Positions 44,872 through 56,496 of a DNA stretch of 64,000 nucleotides are shown here, piece by piece. The position numbers and the translations under genes were made by a program. The notes under the pieces are model-generated. The model saw only the letters and a list, made by a program, of their open reading frames with translations. It did not search any database and was not told the origin of the DNA. Origin of the DNA: Manduca sexta (lineage: Eukaryota; Arthropoda; Insecta; Lepidoptera; Sphingidae). Location: the NCBI RefSeq assembly GCF_014839805.1, contig NC_051116.1, positions 2,790,001 through 2,854,000 on the forward strand. The letters run 5' to 3'. Every line of letters starts with the position of its first letter. The first letter of the stretch is position 1.

Positions 44872-45196
44872 ATAATAATAATAACAATATCAGCCCTATA
44901 TTATATACTGTCCCAGTGCTGAGCACGTGCTTCCTCTACTATTGAGAGGGATTAGGCCTTAGTCCACCACGCTGGTACAGTGCGAATTAGTAGACTTCAC
45001 ATTCAAAATTCCTATAGAAAACTTCTCAGATATACAGGTTTCCTTATGATGTTTTCCTTCACCGTTAAAGCAAGCAATAATTCACTAAGAATACACACAT
45101 TTTTTAAGAAAAGTAAGAGGTGTGTGCCCTTAAGATTTGAACCTGCGGACATTCGTCTCGGCAGTGCGTTCCACACCCAAATAGACTATCGCCGCT
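44872..45196 (-). mobile_element. SINE-A, near full length
   Basis: Minus strand; tail at 44872 and head at 45196. Confidence 0.8.
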
Positions 45197-45285
45197 TTTT
45201 CTCAAGATACTAGACTTATATCTTAGTAAGGGATCAAGCATTTATAAAAACATCGAAAGCATTTAAATCACTCAAATACATTTTT

Positions 45286-45702
45286 TTAAGGACAACAAAA
45301 TATGTCCCAGATTTTTAATAGTTCAAAATCTTTCTCTGCTGCCCCTACATTCGTTTGGTAAAGAAGATTGGGCGTAAGTCGAATCATTTGCCGGCGATTT
45401 GGCGAGCGATCGCCGATACAAACGACGCGTAAATTAATCACAAAAGCACGGTTCTCTCTGAAAAAACACTCTGTGGACATTCGCCTACAGGAAAGACTCG
45501 ACAGTACCATTGGGGCACAGAAAACGGACTTAGTGACTGTGATGTAGTCTTCGAAAGCCTTAACCGATTCTTTTTCTAAAGTGATTTTTTTTTGTTTTAC
45601 GTAATATTTGGGAAACAGTACAATTACAATGTCAGCCAATGAAATATAAATCAATGTGTTATTTTTAACAGCACGGATTGCTTTTTTATTGGCAGTTACC
45701 AT
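45286..45702 (-). CDS. Open frame of 138 codons, unrecognised
   Basis: Second-longest open frame outside the LTR element. Residues 15-32 are hydrophobic (NNTLIYISLADIVIVLFP), so one membrane or signal-anchor segment is possible; the rest is mixed with several Cys. I recognise no family. The ATG lies about ten bases from a detached SINE-A tail (45712-45760), which makes the start doubtful. A frame of this length can arise by chance in a window this size. Confidence 0.2.
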   Translation of the reverse strand: MVTANKKAIRAVKNNTLIYISLADIVIVLFPKYYVKQKKITLEKESVKAFEDYITVTKSVFCAPMVLSSLSCRRMSTECFFRENRAFVINLRVVCIGDRSPNRRQMIRLTPNLLYQTNVGAAEKDFELLKIWDIFCCP

Positions 45703-46114
45703 CAGTAGGACAATATATGTATAATACAGGGCTAATAATATTTTTATTATTATAAATAGTTACCAGCTTTGAACTTCTAATCAAACCTCCCAATTCTAAA
45801 GCCCCACTAAACCACTGACCGATGATTTCTAATCTCATTCTTCACATATTTCTAACAAAAATACATGGTTGTAACATTTCACAGTTTATAAGCGGTCGGT
45901 CGTCGGACATAAAAAGGCGCATTGAAAATGAAATAGCAGCCGGTACAAAGCTCGATGCACCGGGGGACAAACGGGATCGGCTCTGATCCTTTGGAGACAT
46001 ACACTGCACTGGCGGACAGGAAAACTGAACAATACAATTGAATACATTTCGTTTGGTCCCATAGAAATATTTTAAAATCGGTGCAGTGGGTTTTTAAACC
46101 GAAATAACTGGAAT
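45703..46114. other. SINE-A tail and spacer
   Basis: GTATAATACAGGGCTAATAA tail at 45718, then nothing recognised. Confidence 0.45.
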
Positions 46115-46400
46115 AAGGTTTTTTTATTTGAATAACAAAACGAGCTTGCCTCGTTCGAAAGCGATACGACCGCCCATAAACAGAAGAAACACCAACACCT
46201 TAAATTACAAAGTATTGTTTGATATTCCTCTGCCACACCATCCTGAGACATGAGATGTGAAGTCTTATGATGTCCTAGTTATACTGGCTACAATGTCCTT
46301 CAAACCGGAACACAACAGTGACTAAACACTGCTGCTTGGCGGCTATTATTTCATCAGGCGAACAGCAAGCTCGTCTCGTCATTCAATCAGTAATAACAAA
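46115..46400 (+). repeat. Family D with inverted end fragment
   Basis: Plus-strand copy to about 46343 (GCTGCTTGGCGGC), then a short reversed family D end (CATCAGGCGAACAGCAAGCT) to 46400. Confidence 0.65.
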
Positions 46401-46889
46401 AAAAAATCTTTTTTAAATAATAAACAAGGTGCCCAGTTCATTCGGCCATGACTGCAATCCAATAGTAAAGAACATTGGACTAGTTTCCACACAATAGAAG
46501 AAGCGGACTGTTTGTCCTCAACCTAATCCTAGTTTGAAGGAATAGTTGTGACGCTTGAAACTTTGGTATTTAGAATACACGCCATTTTGAGCCTAAGTGA
46601 CTAAATACTCGAGGCTTCGACATGTACAATTGCGTCTCCAACTCCTTGTGAAATTTATTAGCTAATATAGACCACTTTAAGCCAATTCACGTCACACAAT
46701 CAGAGTTGTAGACAACATTAAATAAAGAGGCTTTACAAAATTCCCTTTCAGAGCTGCAAGTCAATTAAAACGAAACCTATTAAACCAATAAACTGGTTAC
46801 ACCCGGTTCTAGCGACACATTTGTGGTGCAAGTGATGGAATTATGTCTAATTGTCTGTCCCGAACTGTGCAATTGTGGACATTCGAGTG
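46401..46889. other. No gene seen
   Basis: Left flank of array 3; unrelated to the flanks of arrays 1 and 2. Confidence 0.4.
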
Positions 46890-48075
46890 CTATCACGTGT
46901 GGTGCAGTAGACGAGCGCTCTGTGTCACGCTGTGTCACCGGCGAGTACAGCCGCGTGCTGTCGCGTGTGGTGCAGTAGACGAGCGCTCTGTGTCACGCTG
47001 TGTCACCGGCGAGTACAGCCGCGTGCTGTCGCGTGTGGTGCAGTAGACGAGCGCTCTGTGTCACGCTGTGTCACCGGCGAGTACAGCCGCGTGCTGTCGC
47101 GTGTGGTGCAGTAGACGAGCGCTCTGTGTCACGCTGTGTCACCGGCGAGTACAGCCGCGTGCTGTCGCGTGTGGTGCAGTAGACGAGCGCTCTGTGTCGC
47201 GCTGTGTCACCGGCGAGTACAGCCGCGTGCTGTCGCGTGTGGTGCAGTAGACGAGCGCTCTGTGTCACGCTGTGTCACCGGCGAGTACAGCCGCGTGCTG
47301 TCGCGTGTGGTGCAGTAGACGAGCGCTCTGTGTCACGCTGTGTCACCGGCGAGTACAGCCGCGTGCTGTCGCGTGCGGTGCAGTAGACGAGCGCTCTGTG
47401 TCACGCTGTGTCACCGGCGAGTACAGCCGCGTGCTGTCGCGTGTGGTGCAGTAGACGAGCGTTCTGTGTCACGCTGGTCACCGGCGCGTACAGCCGCGTG
47501 CTGTCGCGTGTGGTGCAGTAGACGAGCGCTCTGTGTCGCGCTGTGTCACCGGCGCGTACAGCCGCGTGCTGTCGCGTGTGGTGCAGTAGACGAGCGCTCT
47601 GTGTCGCGCTGTGTCACCGGCGCGTACAGCCGCGTGCTGTCGCGTGTGGTGCAGTAGACGAGCGTTCTGTGTCACGCTGTGTCACCGGCGCGTACAGCCG
47701 CGTGCTGTCGCGTGTGGTGCAGTAGACGAGTGCTCTGTGTCGCGCTGTGTCACCGGCGCGTACAGCCGCGTGCTGTCGCGTGTGGTGCAGTAGACGAGCG
47801 CTCTGTGTCGCGCTGTGTCACCGGCGCGTACAGCCGCGTGCTGTCGCGTGTGGTGCAGTAGACGAGCGTGCTGTGTCACGCTGTGTCACCGGCGCGTACA
47901 GCCGCGTGCTGTCGCGTGTGGTGCAGTAGACGAGCGCTCTGTGTCGCGCTGTGTCACCGGCGCGTACAGCCGCGTGCTGTTGCGTGTGGTGCAGTAGACG
48001 AGCGCTCTGTGTCGCGCTGTGTCACCGTCGCGTACAGCCGCGTGCTGTCGCGTGTGGTGCAGTAGACGAGCTCTG
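46890..48075 (-). repeat. 68-bp minisatellite, array 3 (17 units, inverted)
   Basis: Plus-strand GCAGTAGACGAGC starts are at 46904, 46972, 47040, 47108, 47176, 47244, 47312, 47380 and 47448, then 47515 (67-bp step), 47583, 47651, 47719, 47787, 47855, 47923, 47991 and a stub at 48059. The first nine units read GGCGAGTACAGCC; those after 47460 read GGCGCGTACAGCC like arrays 1 and 2 (one has GTCGCGTACAG). So the array is two homogeneous blocks meeting near 47460-47480. No 58-bp units. Confidence 0.95.
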
Positions 48076-49094
48076 TTACAGTAATGTACCGCTGTTAAAG
48101 ATAAATCGCTTGCCCTTGTGGCGCGACCACAGGTCGTCCACGAGAGTGATTGGATATGAAATTTTAATGCCTTTGTAGTGCGCTCGCAATCACTTAGTTC
48201 GCTGTTCATATGTACTTGCCGAATTAAAATAGTTCTTTAATGTTTATATTGAACGCTTTTCATTATTAATAACATTGTTAATGTGATGGTGATTTACATT
48301 TAAGCTGTTGTCAATATCGGACATATATTGTATAATGATGAGTTATTCTTGTAAATTGTCATATCATACGTTGTATTGTATTCCGTCATTTGGTCATCAT
48401 AATATCCGCATCACATAATACATCGTTTATTAAGGAGATTAATCAAGTTGAAATAATTAACAAATTACCAAATTTCACACCAATACGTAATGAAACATTA
48501 TATTTAGGTACAAATGTTTGTCTGTGTTATAGATATTATAATTTAGATCTGGCATTCCGTACACTCATTGTGTTCGACTCAACTGTACTGCAATCCGTAC
48601 ACCTGACTTTAGTATGATTTCAACATTGACAGCGTGTGGTTATGTACGGAGTGACGCTCATAATATAAAAACTTGAGTCTAAGTGTTACCCTGGATGTCA
48701 ATAAAAATTATCAGCCAAATAAGTTAAATTATTTCTTGTTCAAGTGCATAAATAGATTATAACAATCCATTATAATTTGTTTGTAATATGTGGCATTTAT
48801 TTTCCTAAAAAAAAGAAATTTGAAAATTCTTTTTTTAAATACTGGCCGTTACGCTAAACTAGAGATGAGACAACGTCCAACGAGAATTAAACCCGAAGCC
48901 GAATTAGCCGGCGAGGCACGCGCACGATCATTTTAAGACCATTTTGCAACGTGCAAACGTGACAGTTGAGTGGGCCAGGTCAAAAGTAACCGACTTGTTA
49001 AATACACCGGTCGCGTGCCTTAGTAACGACCGTGTCTAACCCTTGGCGAAAATCTTGCGGGATATCCCCTACCACGAAATTTGTTACAATATTT
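48076..49094. other. No gene seen
   Basis: AT-rich; a 75-codon frame at 48390-48617 is not recognisable. Confidence 0.4.
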
Positions 49095-49180
49095 TAAAAG
49101 GCAACAACACGCTGGATGCAGGCTTTCGACAGGTCTGTCTGGAAATCTTTGGGGAGGGCTATGTTCAGCAGTGGAGTTTA
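49095..49180 (+). pseudogene. RTE-like LINE 3' end fragment
   Basis: GGTCTGTCTGGAAATCTTTGG and GGGCTATGTTCAGCAGTGGA, then a (TGA)n tail. Confidence 0.5.
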
Positions 49181-49463
49181 AGTGTCTGATGATGATGATA
49201 ATGATTTTTATTTTATTTTATTAAACATTTTATTTGGTCCACAATAGTTAGCACACATATAATGTACAAACAATACTTATAATATTATTCACCTAATTAA
49301 AAGCAGACCCAACTACGTTCAATATAACTAACGAAGCAAACAAATATTAAATAAAGGCTAACAATTACTATTTATTAATTGATGATTTTATTTGAGTAAA
49401 TAATGAGTTCCAATCGCCTTATAGTAAGCATGAACTGTTCACAATTTATCAGTGCTTCAATTG
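49181..49463. other. Spacer, nothing recognised
   Basis: AT-rich. Confidence 0.4.
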
Positions 49464-49815
49464 TCTTGATGGCGTGGTTGTATAACGGTTCTTGGCTGTG
49501 TTCTTGGGTTCGATCCCAGGATTAAACTATTTTTCGAATTTTATCGCGGTTTATTATATTTTAGTTTTCTCCCGACGTTTCGAAGACATTGCAGCCTTCA
49601 TGGTCACGGGGGGAACTGAGGTGTTGTTCATCCGTAAAGTCAAAGTTACAATATCTATCTATATTGGGTTTTTCTACTATCAACCCTGAGTCTGAAATTC
49701 GTGCCCAATATGGCGATAGGCTCAACCATTACATCATGGAACGGAACACACTTGGGAAAGGGAATGCCCTGGTTACGCCTCTGCATACTCCTTCAGGGAT
49801 AAATGCGTGATGTAT
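49464..49815 (+). mobile_element. SINE-B split by family H
   Basis: Head at 49464-49528 (A box TGGCGTGGTTG, B box GGGTTCGATCCC). Body resumes at about 49661 with ATTGGGTTTTTCTACT and runs to GGGATAAATGCGTGATG. Confidence 0.7.
49529..49660 (+). repeat. Family H inserted in SINE-B
   Basis: ATTTTATCGCGGTTTATTAT through CCCGACGTTTCGAAGACATTG to GTTACAATATC. One of the fullest family H copies. Confidence 0.7.
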
Positions 49816-49831
49816 GTTTGTTACTTCTGCT

Positions 49832-50020
49832 TTGCTCATATCCCGGGTTCGATTCCCGGCAGAGATATTGGGTTTTTCTACTCACTACCAATCTAGAATT
49901 TGTATCCAATATGGCGATAGGTTCGTCTGCCACATCACGGGAGAACACGCTCAATGAAAAGTGAGTGAACCAGTCACGCCTCTATCTACCCCAGGAATTA
50001 AAGTCGTGTTCGGCAAAACT
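49832..50020 (+). mobile_element. SINE-B, second tandem copy
   Basis: Starts within the head (GGGTTCGATTCCCGG) and follows the previous SINE-B by under 20 bp. Confidence 0.7.
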
Positions 50021-50394
50021 TCGCGATTCCCTAGTAGACATCCATTCTTAAATTATTCACACAAGCCAACACGTCTAGACTCGAATCCGTGAATTCATAT
50101 TTAAACATGTCATAATATTTTTACACTTTCGCGTTTACGTCTTTCGGCGCGAGACGGCGGAATTTCAAAAATTCACATCTAGATATTGCGGGGTTCCCTA
50201 TTTTCTGGCGTATGAAATATATAAAAAAGTATGTTTATCGTTCGGTGACTTGCGTTCTAGAATATGTAGAGATGTTCTTTTCTTATTTTTCGAGTACAGC
50301 ATAATGTTTTTGTAATTTTCTTTACAAAAACATTTTGCTAATTAACGTGGATTTCGGTACGGGCTTGTCACGCTCTGTCAAAATAACATTCAGC
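50021..50394. other. No gene seen
   Basis: Nothing recognised. Confidence 0.4.
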
Positions 50395-50640
50395 CGTCGT
50401 CCACTGCTGGACATAGACCTTCCCCATTGAGCGCCACAGGGACCGGTTCCGGGCCGCCCTCATCCATCGAACTCCGGCGACTCTCACCAGGTCGTCGGTC
50501 CATCTTGTGGGAGGCCTACGCTGCGTCTTCCGATTCGTGGTCGCCACTCCAGAACTTTTCCCCAACATATGGCGTAGGGAACTCCGAGCTTGGATATCTA
50601 TGGGGGAGGTCTACATCCAGCAATGGACTTCATGTGATGA
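50395..50640 (-). pseudogene. RTE-like LINE ORF2 C-terminus, best copy
   Basis: The minus-strand frame reads RPPTRWTDDLVRVAGVRW, MRAARNRSLWRSMGK and VYVQQWTTAE. These match the GRP..RW.Ddi...g..Wm..A.dR..Wr.lgEAyvqqW ending of RTE-type LINE ORF2 proteins, whose C-terminus follows the RT domain. A 5' piece upstream on the minus strand (50580-50640) repeats the terminal GATGTAGACCTCCCCCATAG block, so the copy carries a duplicated end or sits beside another fragment. No RT core is present. Confidence 0.7.
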
Positions 50641-51946
50641 CGAGACGTGCTAGTAAGTACAAAATATCTAACAAGAAATATTGTGTCAAAGACGAATAGA
50701 GTTTTTTTTTTAATACACAATTTGATACTGAAGCTTCTATCTTACGGATATTTGTAATTTAACTATTGCAGTTTTACAATAATGAAGCGTAGGTATAGGG
50801 TCTTTGTAATAGTAGATCTGAATATTTAAAATCTGTAACGTCCCTTAAAAATTACCACAAACCACAATATTATTTCAATAAATCAACATAAAAATAATTC
50901 CGCCAAAACTTCCCGTTATTAAACCTCTATTATCAAGCCAATAAAGATTCCAAATTACAGTTTAATATATTCGTGAATTGTGAACGGCGACTGCCGGACA
51001 CCAAACACCGCTCGGCTTTTGCGAATCGAATTGTCAAATTCAAATTTAGAATTACAAATTCGCGGAGGTTTTAGCATGGTTTTGTGTTATTGCGTTCCAG
51101 AGAGGTATTAACATGGCGATTCAAACGTTATTTAAATAAAGAATCCTCTTTTTTATTTATTTAGTTTGAATGTAGAATGATTTTTTTTTACTTTAGTGTA
51201 ATCGGCATAGGGAAACGGTCATTAAGATATGTGACTAATCTATTTCTATTAATTATTTTTGTTATAAAAAAGTACACATTAAATACCTAGGTATTCATCC
51301 CAATTAACGATAATAATTTTTTATATTGGTAAAACCGGGACTTGTAATTATTATATTATATCCACTAATATAAAAAATACTAACGCGCGTGACAATTGTA
51401 AATATTAATAAAAATGCGTTACAGTTAACTACTGTAAATGAATCTCCTCAAATTAAACGAAACACGCCACCTAACCCGTTAGATATAAACTAATAAAGGT
51501 CATATTAGAGCCCACTATCTCAAACACAAACCGCAAGGCCACTACTAGGCAGAACAAAGGTTATACATGCTGGCCTAACATCATGGTTCGCTCGGTAATC
51601 CTCGGTAGATTTTAAAAAGCGAACACGAATTCTAAATTTGAATTTCATGAACGCCTGTTACCTAGCGGGATCTTTTGAAATTAGAAACGCGGGAACACTC
51701 GCACCATATTTCCCCGTGAAGTAGGGTCGTCAGGCGAGCAATGTCGAGTATGCCGAAATTGGAGCTCTAGTTTAAATAACAATTCTATAAATGCGCTTTT
51801 TGAATTTAGAATAGGGGCTTGTTTTTTTTTTTGATAATTTTAAAGGGTCTTACAGCCAATGACATTACTTAGTAATCGTTTGGAAATAAAAACATTTTTA
51901 AGTTTGAGAAATTGGATTGATATTAAAGTGTCTGTATTTAGCATTA
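50641..51946. other. No gene seen
   Basis: AT-rich; no repeat boundaries or coding signature recognised. Confidence 0.4.
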
Positions 51947-52143
51947 TCTATGCATATTAAAAAAAAAAATCCCCTTTTCTGTCTGTCTGTATGTTATGAA
52001 TGTTCTCAAAATCTACCGAACGGATTTTTATGAAATTTGGTATGGAGATATTTTGAGACCCTGGGAAGGTTATAGGCTACTTTCTATCCCGGAAAATATA
52101 CAGCGGGACTTTTATCTTGAAAAACTCCATCACGCGGGCGATG
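51947..52143 (+). mobile_element. Hel-1 Helitron, 3' end replaced
   Basis: A|TCTATGCATATTAAA start and a normal body to CACGCGGGCGA, where the expected AGCCGC...CTAG end gives way to unrelated sequence. Confidence 0.65.
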
Positions 52144-52178
52144 TTGTGTGTTCATCAGTTCAGTGTTGTGTTTTCAAT

Positions 52179-52305
52179 GTCTAATTTAACGGATACTATA
52201 ACATGCTTAGAAGCAGAAATAGACGAAGCCATAATACTCATCCAAAGTATTTTTCAATCCGACTCAAACAAAATACCCCCAGATCTAAACCAGATCATAA
52301 AATAA
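52179..52305 (+). CDS. Small open frame of 42 codons after a Helitron
   Basis: ATG at 52179 opens MSNLTDTITCLEAEIDEAI and continues with LIQSIFQSDSNKIPPDLNQ to a stop at 52303-52305. The composition (acidic, Leu/Ile heptad-like) resembles a real helical peptide, but I recognise no family. It begins just where the Helitron loses its usual end, so captured host sequence is one possibility. Chance is another. Confidence 0.2.
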
Positions 52306-52822
52306 CAACCAAACCAGTTAAATCTAACTTAGTTGGAACTTAGATCGAATTGTTAAAAGCGGAACATGCTGGTTAAAACTTGTTTGAACCGGAAAAAATG
52401 CACGGAAACGTTGTGAAGTTATGCAGTGGGTCAGAACTCAGAGACGCGGGTTCGAATTTACTACATACTGCCCGCGGCTTCTCTTGTTATTCGCAAGTTG
52501 TATATAAACTGCATTAAAGTTAAATACAAAATCCAGTTTTACAGGATGTCGTTTGCAATAAGTACAGATTGTTAAAAATATAGAAGATGTTTGTATAAGA
52601 TCATGTCAATATATTCTAGAAAGTTCCATATAATTCTGGTCACTGCAATATAAACAATTTAATGAGGATGGTATTGAGAAATAGATAAAGGATTTTTAAA
52701 TAATCTTAGGCCTATATACAAACGTTACTTAACTAAATACGAAGCGATGGTATGATAATAAATTTGTTTCTTAATGCTTTCGGCGAGACAGCCTGCGCAG
52801 TGCGTAGGCATAAGGGCGGTAT
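52306..52822. other. No gene seen
   Basis: A SINE-B-like B box (GCGGGTTCGAATT) is at about 52447 and a reversed Helitron-type CCCGCGGCTTCTC piece at about 52470. Confidence 0.35.
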
Positions 52823-52900
52823 GATATTATAATAATATCAGCCCTGTATTATATACTGTCTCACTGTTGGGCACGGGCCTCCTCTATTACTGAGAGGGTT
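52823..52900 (-). mobile_element. SINE-A tail fragment
   Basis: Only the 3' end is present: AATATCAGCCCTGTATTATA through CTCCTCTATTACTGAGAGGG. Confidence 0.7.
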
Positions 52901-53084
52901 GATGCATACAGGGGCAGTATGATTAGCGAATATGGGATACAACTTTACTTCAGTTGTCAGATAAACAAAGCCAAAGAAAACTGTGTTTCTGACATAATGC
53001 GGAAACATTCTTGTCAAAATTGGTTCGGCCGTTTTGGAGCTTAAAAATTAAAAGTAATAAAAGATAATTAAGAAGAGAACAATA
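52901..53084. other. Spacer, nothing recognised
   Basis: No signature. Confidence 0.4.
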
Positions 53085-53413
53085 AGCGGCGATGGCCTAG
53101 TTGGTTGTGGAACGGACTGCTCAGACGAATGTCCGCAGGTTCAAATCCCAAGGTCACACACCTCTGACACTGACATCTCTAAAAAATTATGTGCGTATTC
53201 TTTGTGAATTATCGCTCGCTTTAACGGCGAAGGAAAACATCGTGTGGAAACCTGTATACCTGAGAAGTTCTCTATAGGAATTTTCGAAGGTGCGTGAAGT
53301 CTTCCAATCCGCACTAGGCCAGCGTGGTGGACTAAGGCATAATCCCTCTTAATAGTAGAGGAGGCCCGTGCCTAACAGTGGGACAGTATATAATACAGGG
53401 CTAATATTATTAT
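53085..53413 (+). mobile_element. SINE-A, near full length
   Basis: A box TGGCCTAGTTGG, B box GGTTCAAATCCC; all parts in order. Confidence 0.82.
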
Positions 53414-54491
53414 TTAAAAAAAGAATTAAAAATTAAATGCCTTTTTTATTGCCTTGCATGACGAGACTTGGCATTCACCTGATGATAAGCTTGAAGGTGA
53501 TAAGATTCGGACGCACTGTGCTTCCTCATAGTATTGTTTGTGAATACGGGTGATACTATCATACTCTGTACTCTACTATACTCTAACAGTCAGAGTTTTC
53601 TTTGACTCGTGCTTTTTGCTCGGGTTTGTTATCCACCCGCCCTGATACCTTCAGGGAAGAGGTTATTCAGTCTCCCTGTTGTTCCCCGTGTACGAAAAAC
53701 GTGTCCCCTAAAACCTTGCTCAATATTATAGACGTATGATTTTTTTTTTGCTAAGATTATAAATGTGATAGTGTTTGGATGTTTGTCGAAAGTAAACACA
53801 GAAACTGACGATTATGAATTAAATTTGGCACTCGGTTGGACCTTGACCTGGATTAAAATTTATTTTAGTTCACTTAGCAGTATAATCAGAGGATATAAAA
53901 CATGGACTTAATATTAATTAAAGCTCACATTAGGCTACAGTATAATCTACTAATTGTATCCTTAGGAAATAACTAGTTTTTTGCGAAATTTTCTATATAG
54001 ATAGCGCTCGCGTCGTACGGACGATACAGATCGCTATAGACATTTAGGTACTTTTGTAGCCGGGGAGGCTTCCATACATGCGAAGCCGCGAGCAAAACCT
54101 AGTTTTAGCATATTTTCGGGTCGAAACTCAATAACTGATGGATATAAATAACTATAAGCTTCAAAATCAACATCCATAAATATAGTATTTTTCCCACGTC
54201 ACAACCCTACAGTTTTCTCAGGCATTTTCGCTAAATGTGGTTTGTCGCACGTAATTTATTTTTAATTGGTCAGTGGAAGTGTTTTGAAAAAAATACACGC
54301 GTATCGCTTTAGTTTTGTACGTTAGGGGAAGTAGGGGAGAGTTCCGACTTTCCTTATGAGGTGTGGAAATATGGCGTGTGAGAAATGATGTAGGTACAGA
54401 TCTTAGAGTAGGTCGTATCGTTTTCTAATTAAAATAATTTAAATTTCGCTCTATATAAAGGGTAGGTAGGGGTGAAAAAAACGTCAGTGCG
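53414..54491. other. No gene seen; Helitron-like fragment
   Basis: 53745-54105 has a decayed Helitron-like copy (TTATAAATGTGATAGTGTTTG to GCGAAGCCGCGAGCAAAACC) without clean ends. The rest is unrecognised. Confidence 0.4.
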
Positions 54492-54665
54492 GCTGCTGGA
54501 CATCATAAGATTTAACATCTCACCAGAATGACGAGCGCGGTGAAATACTAAACAATACTTTGTGATCCAAGGTGTTGGATGGTGATTTTACTGTTCATGG
54601 GCGGTCGTATCGCTTAACATCAGGCGAACGGCAAGCTCGTCGCATCATTCGAAGCAATAAAAAAA
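54492..54665 (-). repeat. Family D, truncated
   Basis: T-run half only, on the minus strand. Confidence 0.65.
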
Positions 54666-55092
54666 TCATTTAATTTGTAATTCTATTTTTCTCTCTACTT
54701 TTTAATTTTCGAAACGGCAAAACCAATTTGACAAAACAAGTAATTTCAATTCGTCAGGATTTTTCTCTGACAAAATTCTAGCCATAGTAATGACAACACG
54801 CCTAATATCAATCAACCCACTTTATCATCTAAGATCTGGGTGACAGTGGGCCGTGGGTCTTCTTTAAAAATACATTTTTCTCCAAGAATAATCTTTTAAT
54901 AATGTCACATCGCGACCGTTGAAATGAAAATTTGTATGGAGGCGGACTTTTAGGCGTACATGATAAAGTATTCAAATGTCCTTGTACTTTGTAAGTCTAG
55001 AATTCAGGACGTAGTGTCCTTGTATTTTCTAGAATTTAGGGCGTAAAGAGTCAGTTATATAGCATATGAAATATATTTTTAAGTTTGTCATA
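54666..55092. other. No gene seen
   Basis: A small direct duplication (TTGTACTTTGTAAGTCTAGAATTCAGG and TTGTATTTTCTAGAATTTAGG type) is at about 54980-55040. Confidence 0.35.
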
Positions 55093-55333
55093 TCTATATA
55101 TATAAAAATGAATCCCTATTTCCCTTGGTCACGCCATCACGCGTGAACGGCTGGACCTATTTCACAATTTTTTTTGTTATGTTTGTTATTGTCAGGAGAA
55201 GGATCTTATGAAAGAAAAAATTAAGGAAGTTGGGCGGAACGTTAGAAAATTTAACAAAAGTTAATTTCAGCGATTGACAGTATGCGCGCTGCAAATTCAT
55301 AGTTGACAGGACATCGTCTGTCGGGTCAGCTAG
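55093..55333 (+). mobile_element. Hel-J Helitron-type element, intact ends
   Basis: A|TCTATATATATAAAAATGAA to GGGTCAGCTAG|T. 241 bp; the reference copy for Hel-J. Confidence 0.75.
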
Positions 55334-55680
55334 TAGCACATACAATATATTTATAATTTGTCATATTTTTATGTTATACGTAGTTTTAATATTAATTCAA
55401 TCTATTAATTTATACCTTAATCCACCACGCTGGCCTCTTACAAACTTTTGGAGTTCTGACGTAGAATTATGCAATTAGGTTTCCTAGCAATGATTTATTT
55501 CAAGCAAGCGATAATTGACAAATACACACGTAACTACTATAGGTCTAAGGTTTAGGTTTGCCTGTGTGTCTTCGTCAGTACGTTCCGTTCCCATCCAATA
55601 GATTCCAATAGGTCGATCTGGTAACCTTTGGGGGAAGCCCATGTTCAGCAGTGAACATCCTGCGGCTAATGATGATGTTT
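55334..55680. other. SINE-A remnant and LINE tail
   Basis: 55415-55540 is a decayed reversed SINE-A (CCACCACGCTGGCC). 55600-55680 is an RTE-like LINE end (GGTCGATCTGGTAACCTTTGG, CAGCAGTGAACATCC). Confidence 0.5.
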
Positions 55681-55914
55681 TTCTTTTTCGAAATACGTGC
55701 AATTTTAGTCATTGGAAGTCCATTCAGAATGCATTCGATTTTATCTGCGACAAAATTTATTTTTGTTTTAATATCTTATCAAAAATTGCTCAATTGTATA
55801 ACAAAATATCATGAATTATTATGACTAGGCAAATCACTAGTCGTTAGATTTAATCAAAATTTGTTTAGCCATATAATATTGAGTAATACAAATGGTATGG
55901 TATGGTAAATTCAT

Positions 55915-56120
55915 TAGATAAGGTATCTGTTTCCGCTCGGATAGCGACCACCGTAAACAAGGTGTAACACCCGCCATAATGACAAGTGAGTTGCGTTCCG
56001 GGATCAGCCTTTGTATATTCAGTTTCAAACAGGCCGGCATAATTGTGACAACTGGCAACGAATCTCATCAGTCTACTCTATCTAGACAAGTTCCACGCTC
56101 TCAAATGCAGCGGTGTCACT
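55915..56120 (+). repeat. Family C, diverged
   Basis: CTCGGATAGCGACCACCGTA, GGGATCAGCCTTTGTATATT and GCCGGCATAATTGTGACAAC. Confidence 0.65.
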
Positions 56121-56496
56121 TTCTCGTGCCCTTTCAAAAAAAACGTACAGAACAAGCGGTTCGTTCGTAAAAAAAACATGCCTGGAAGTCATCTCCATAT
56201 TTGTCGAGTTGGCTGAAGCCAGAACATGTAATGAAATTGCCATTTGCGCGGTTCGCGAACGTCCAAACATTATCTGACCGGACAAAGCTCCTAAATATTC
56301 AGTTTTTACTTGTTCGACATTAGCATAATTTTGCGGTTCCGTGAGCCTATAGTACAGCGAGTGATTGTGGACTTATAACGTGGTTTAACACTAAGATCAT
56401 GAATTACAATAAGCTTGGTATTACGTATTTACAAACGTTGCTTTTTAATTTTTTTTATTGCCTTAATAGGCAAACGAATATAAATTATATAAGTAA
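56121..56496. other. No gene seen
   Basis: Nothing recognised. Confidence 0.4.

Noticed and set aside
45286..45702. 138-codon minus-strand frame as a receptor or secreted protein gene
   Set aside because: One hydrophobic stretch but no family motif, no splice context and a SINE tail at its start. Listed only as an unrecognised frame.
46843..48178. CRISPR-like array of direct repeats
   Set aside because: Units abut with no unique spacers, the unit is 68 bp, no cas genes are present, and the DNA is eukaryotic.
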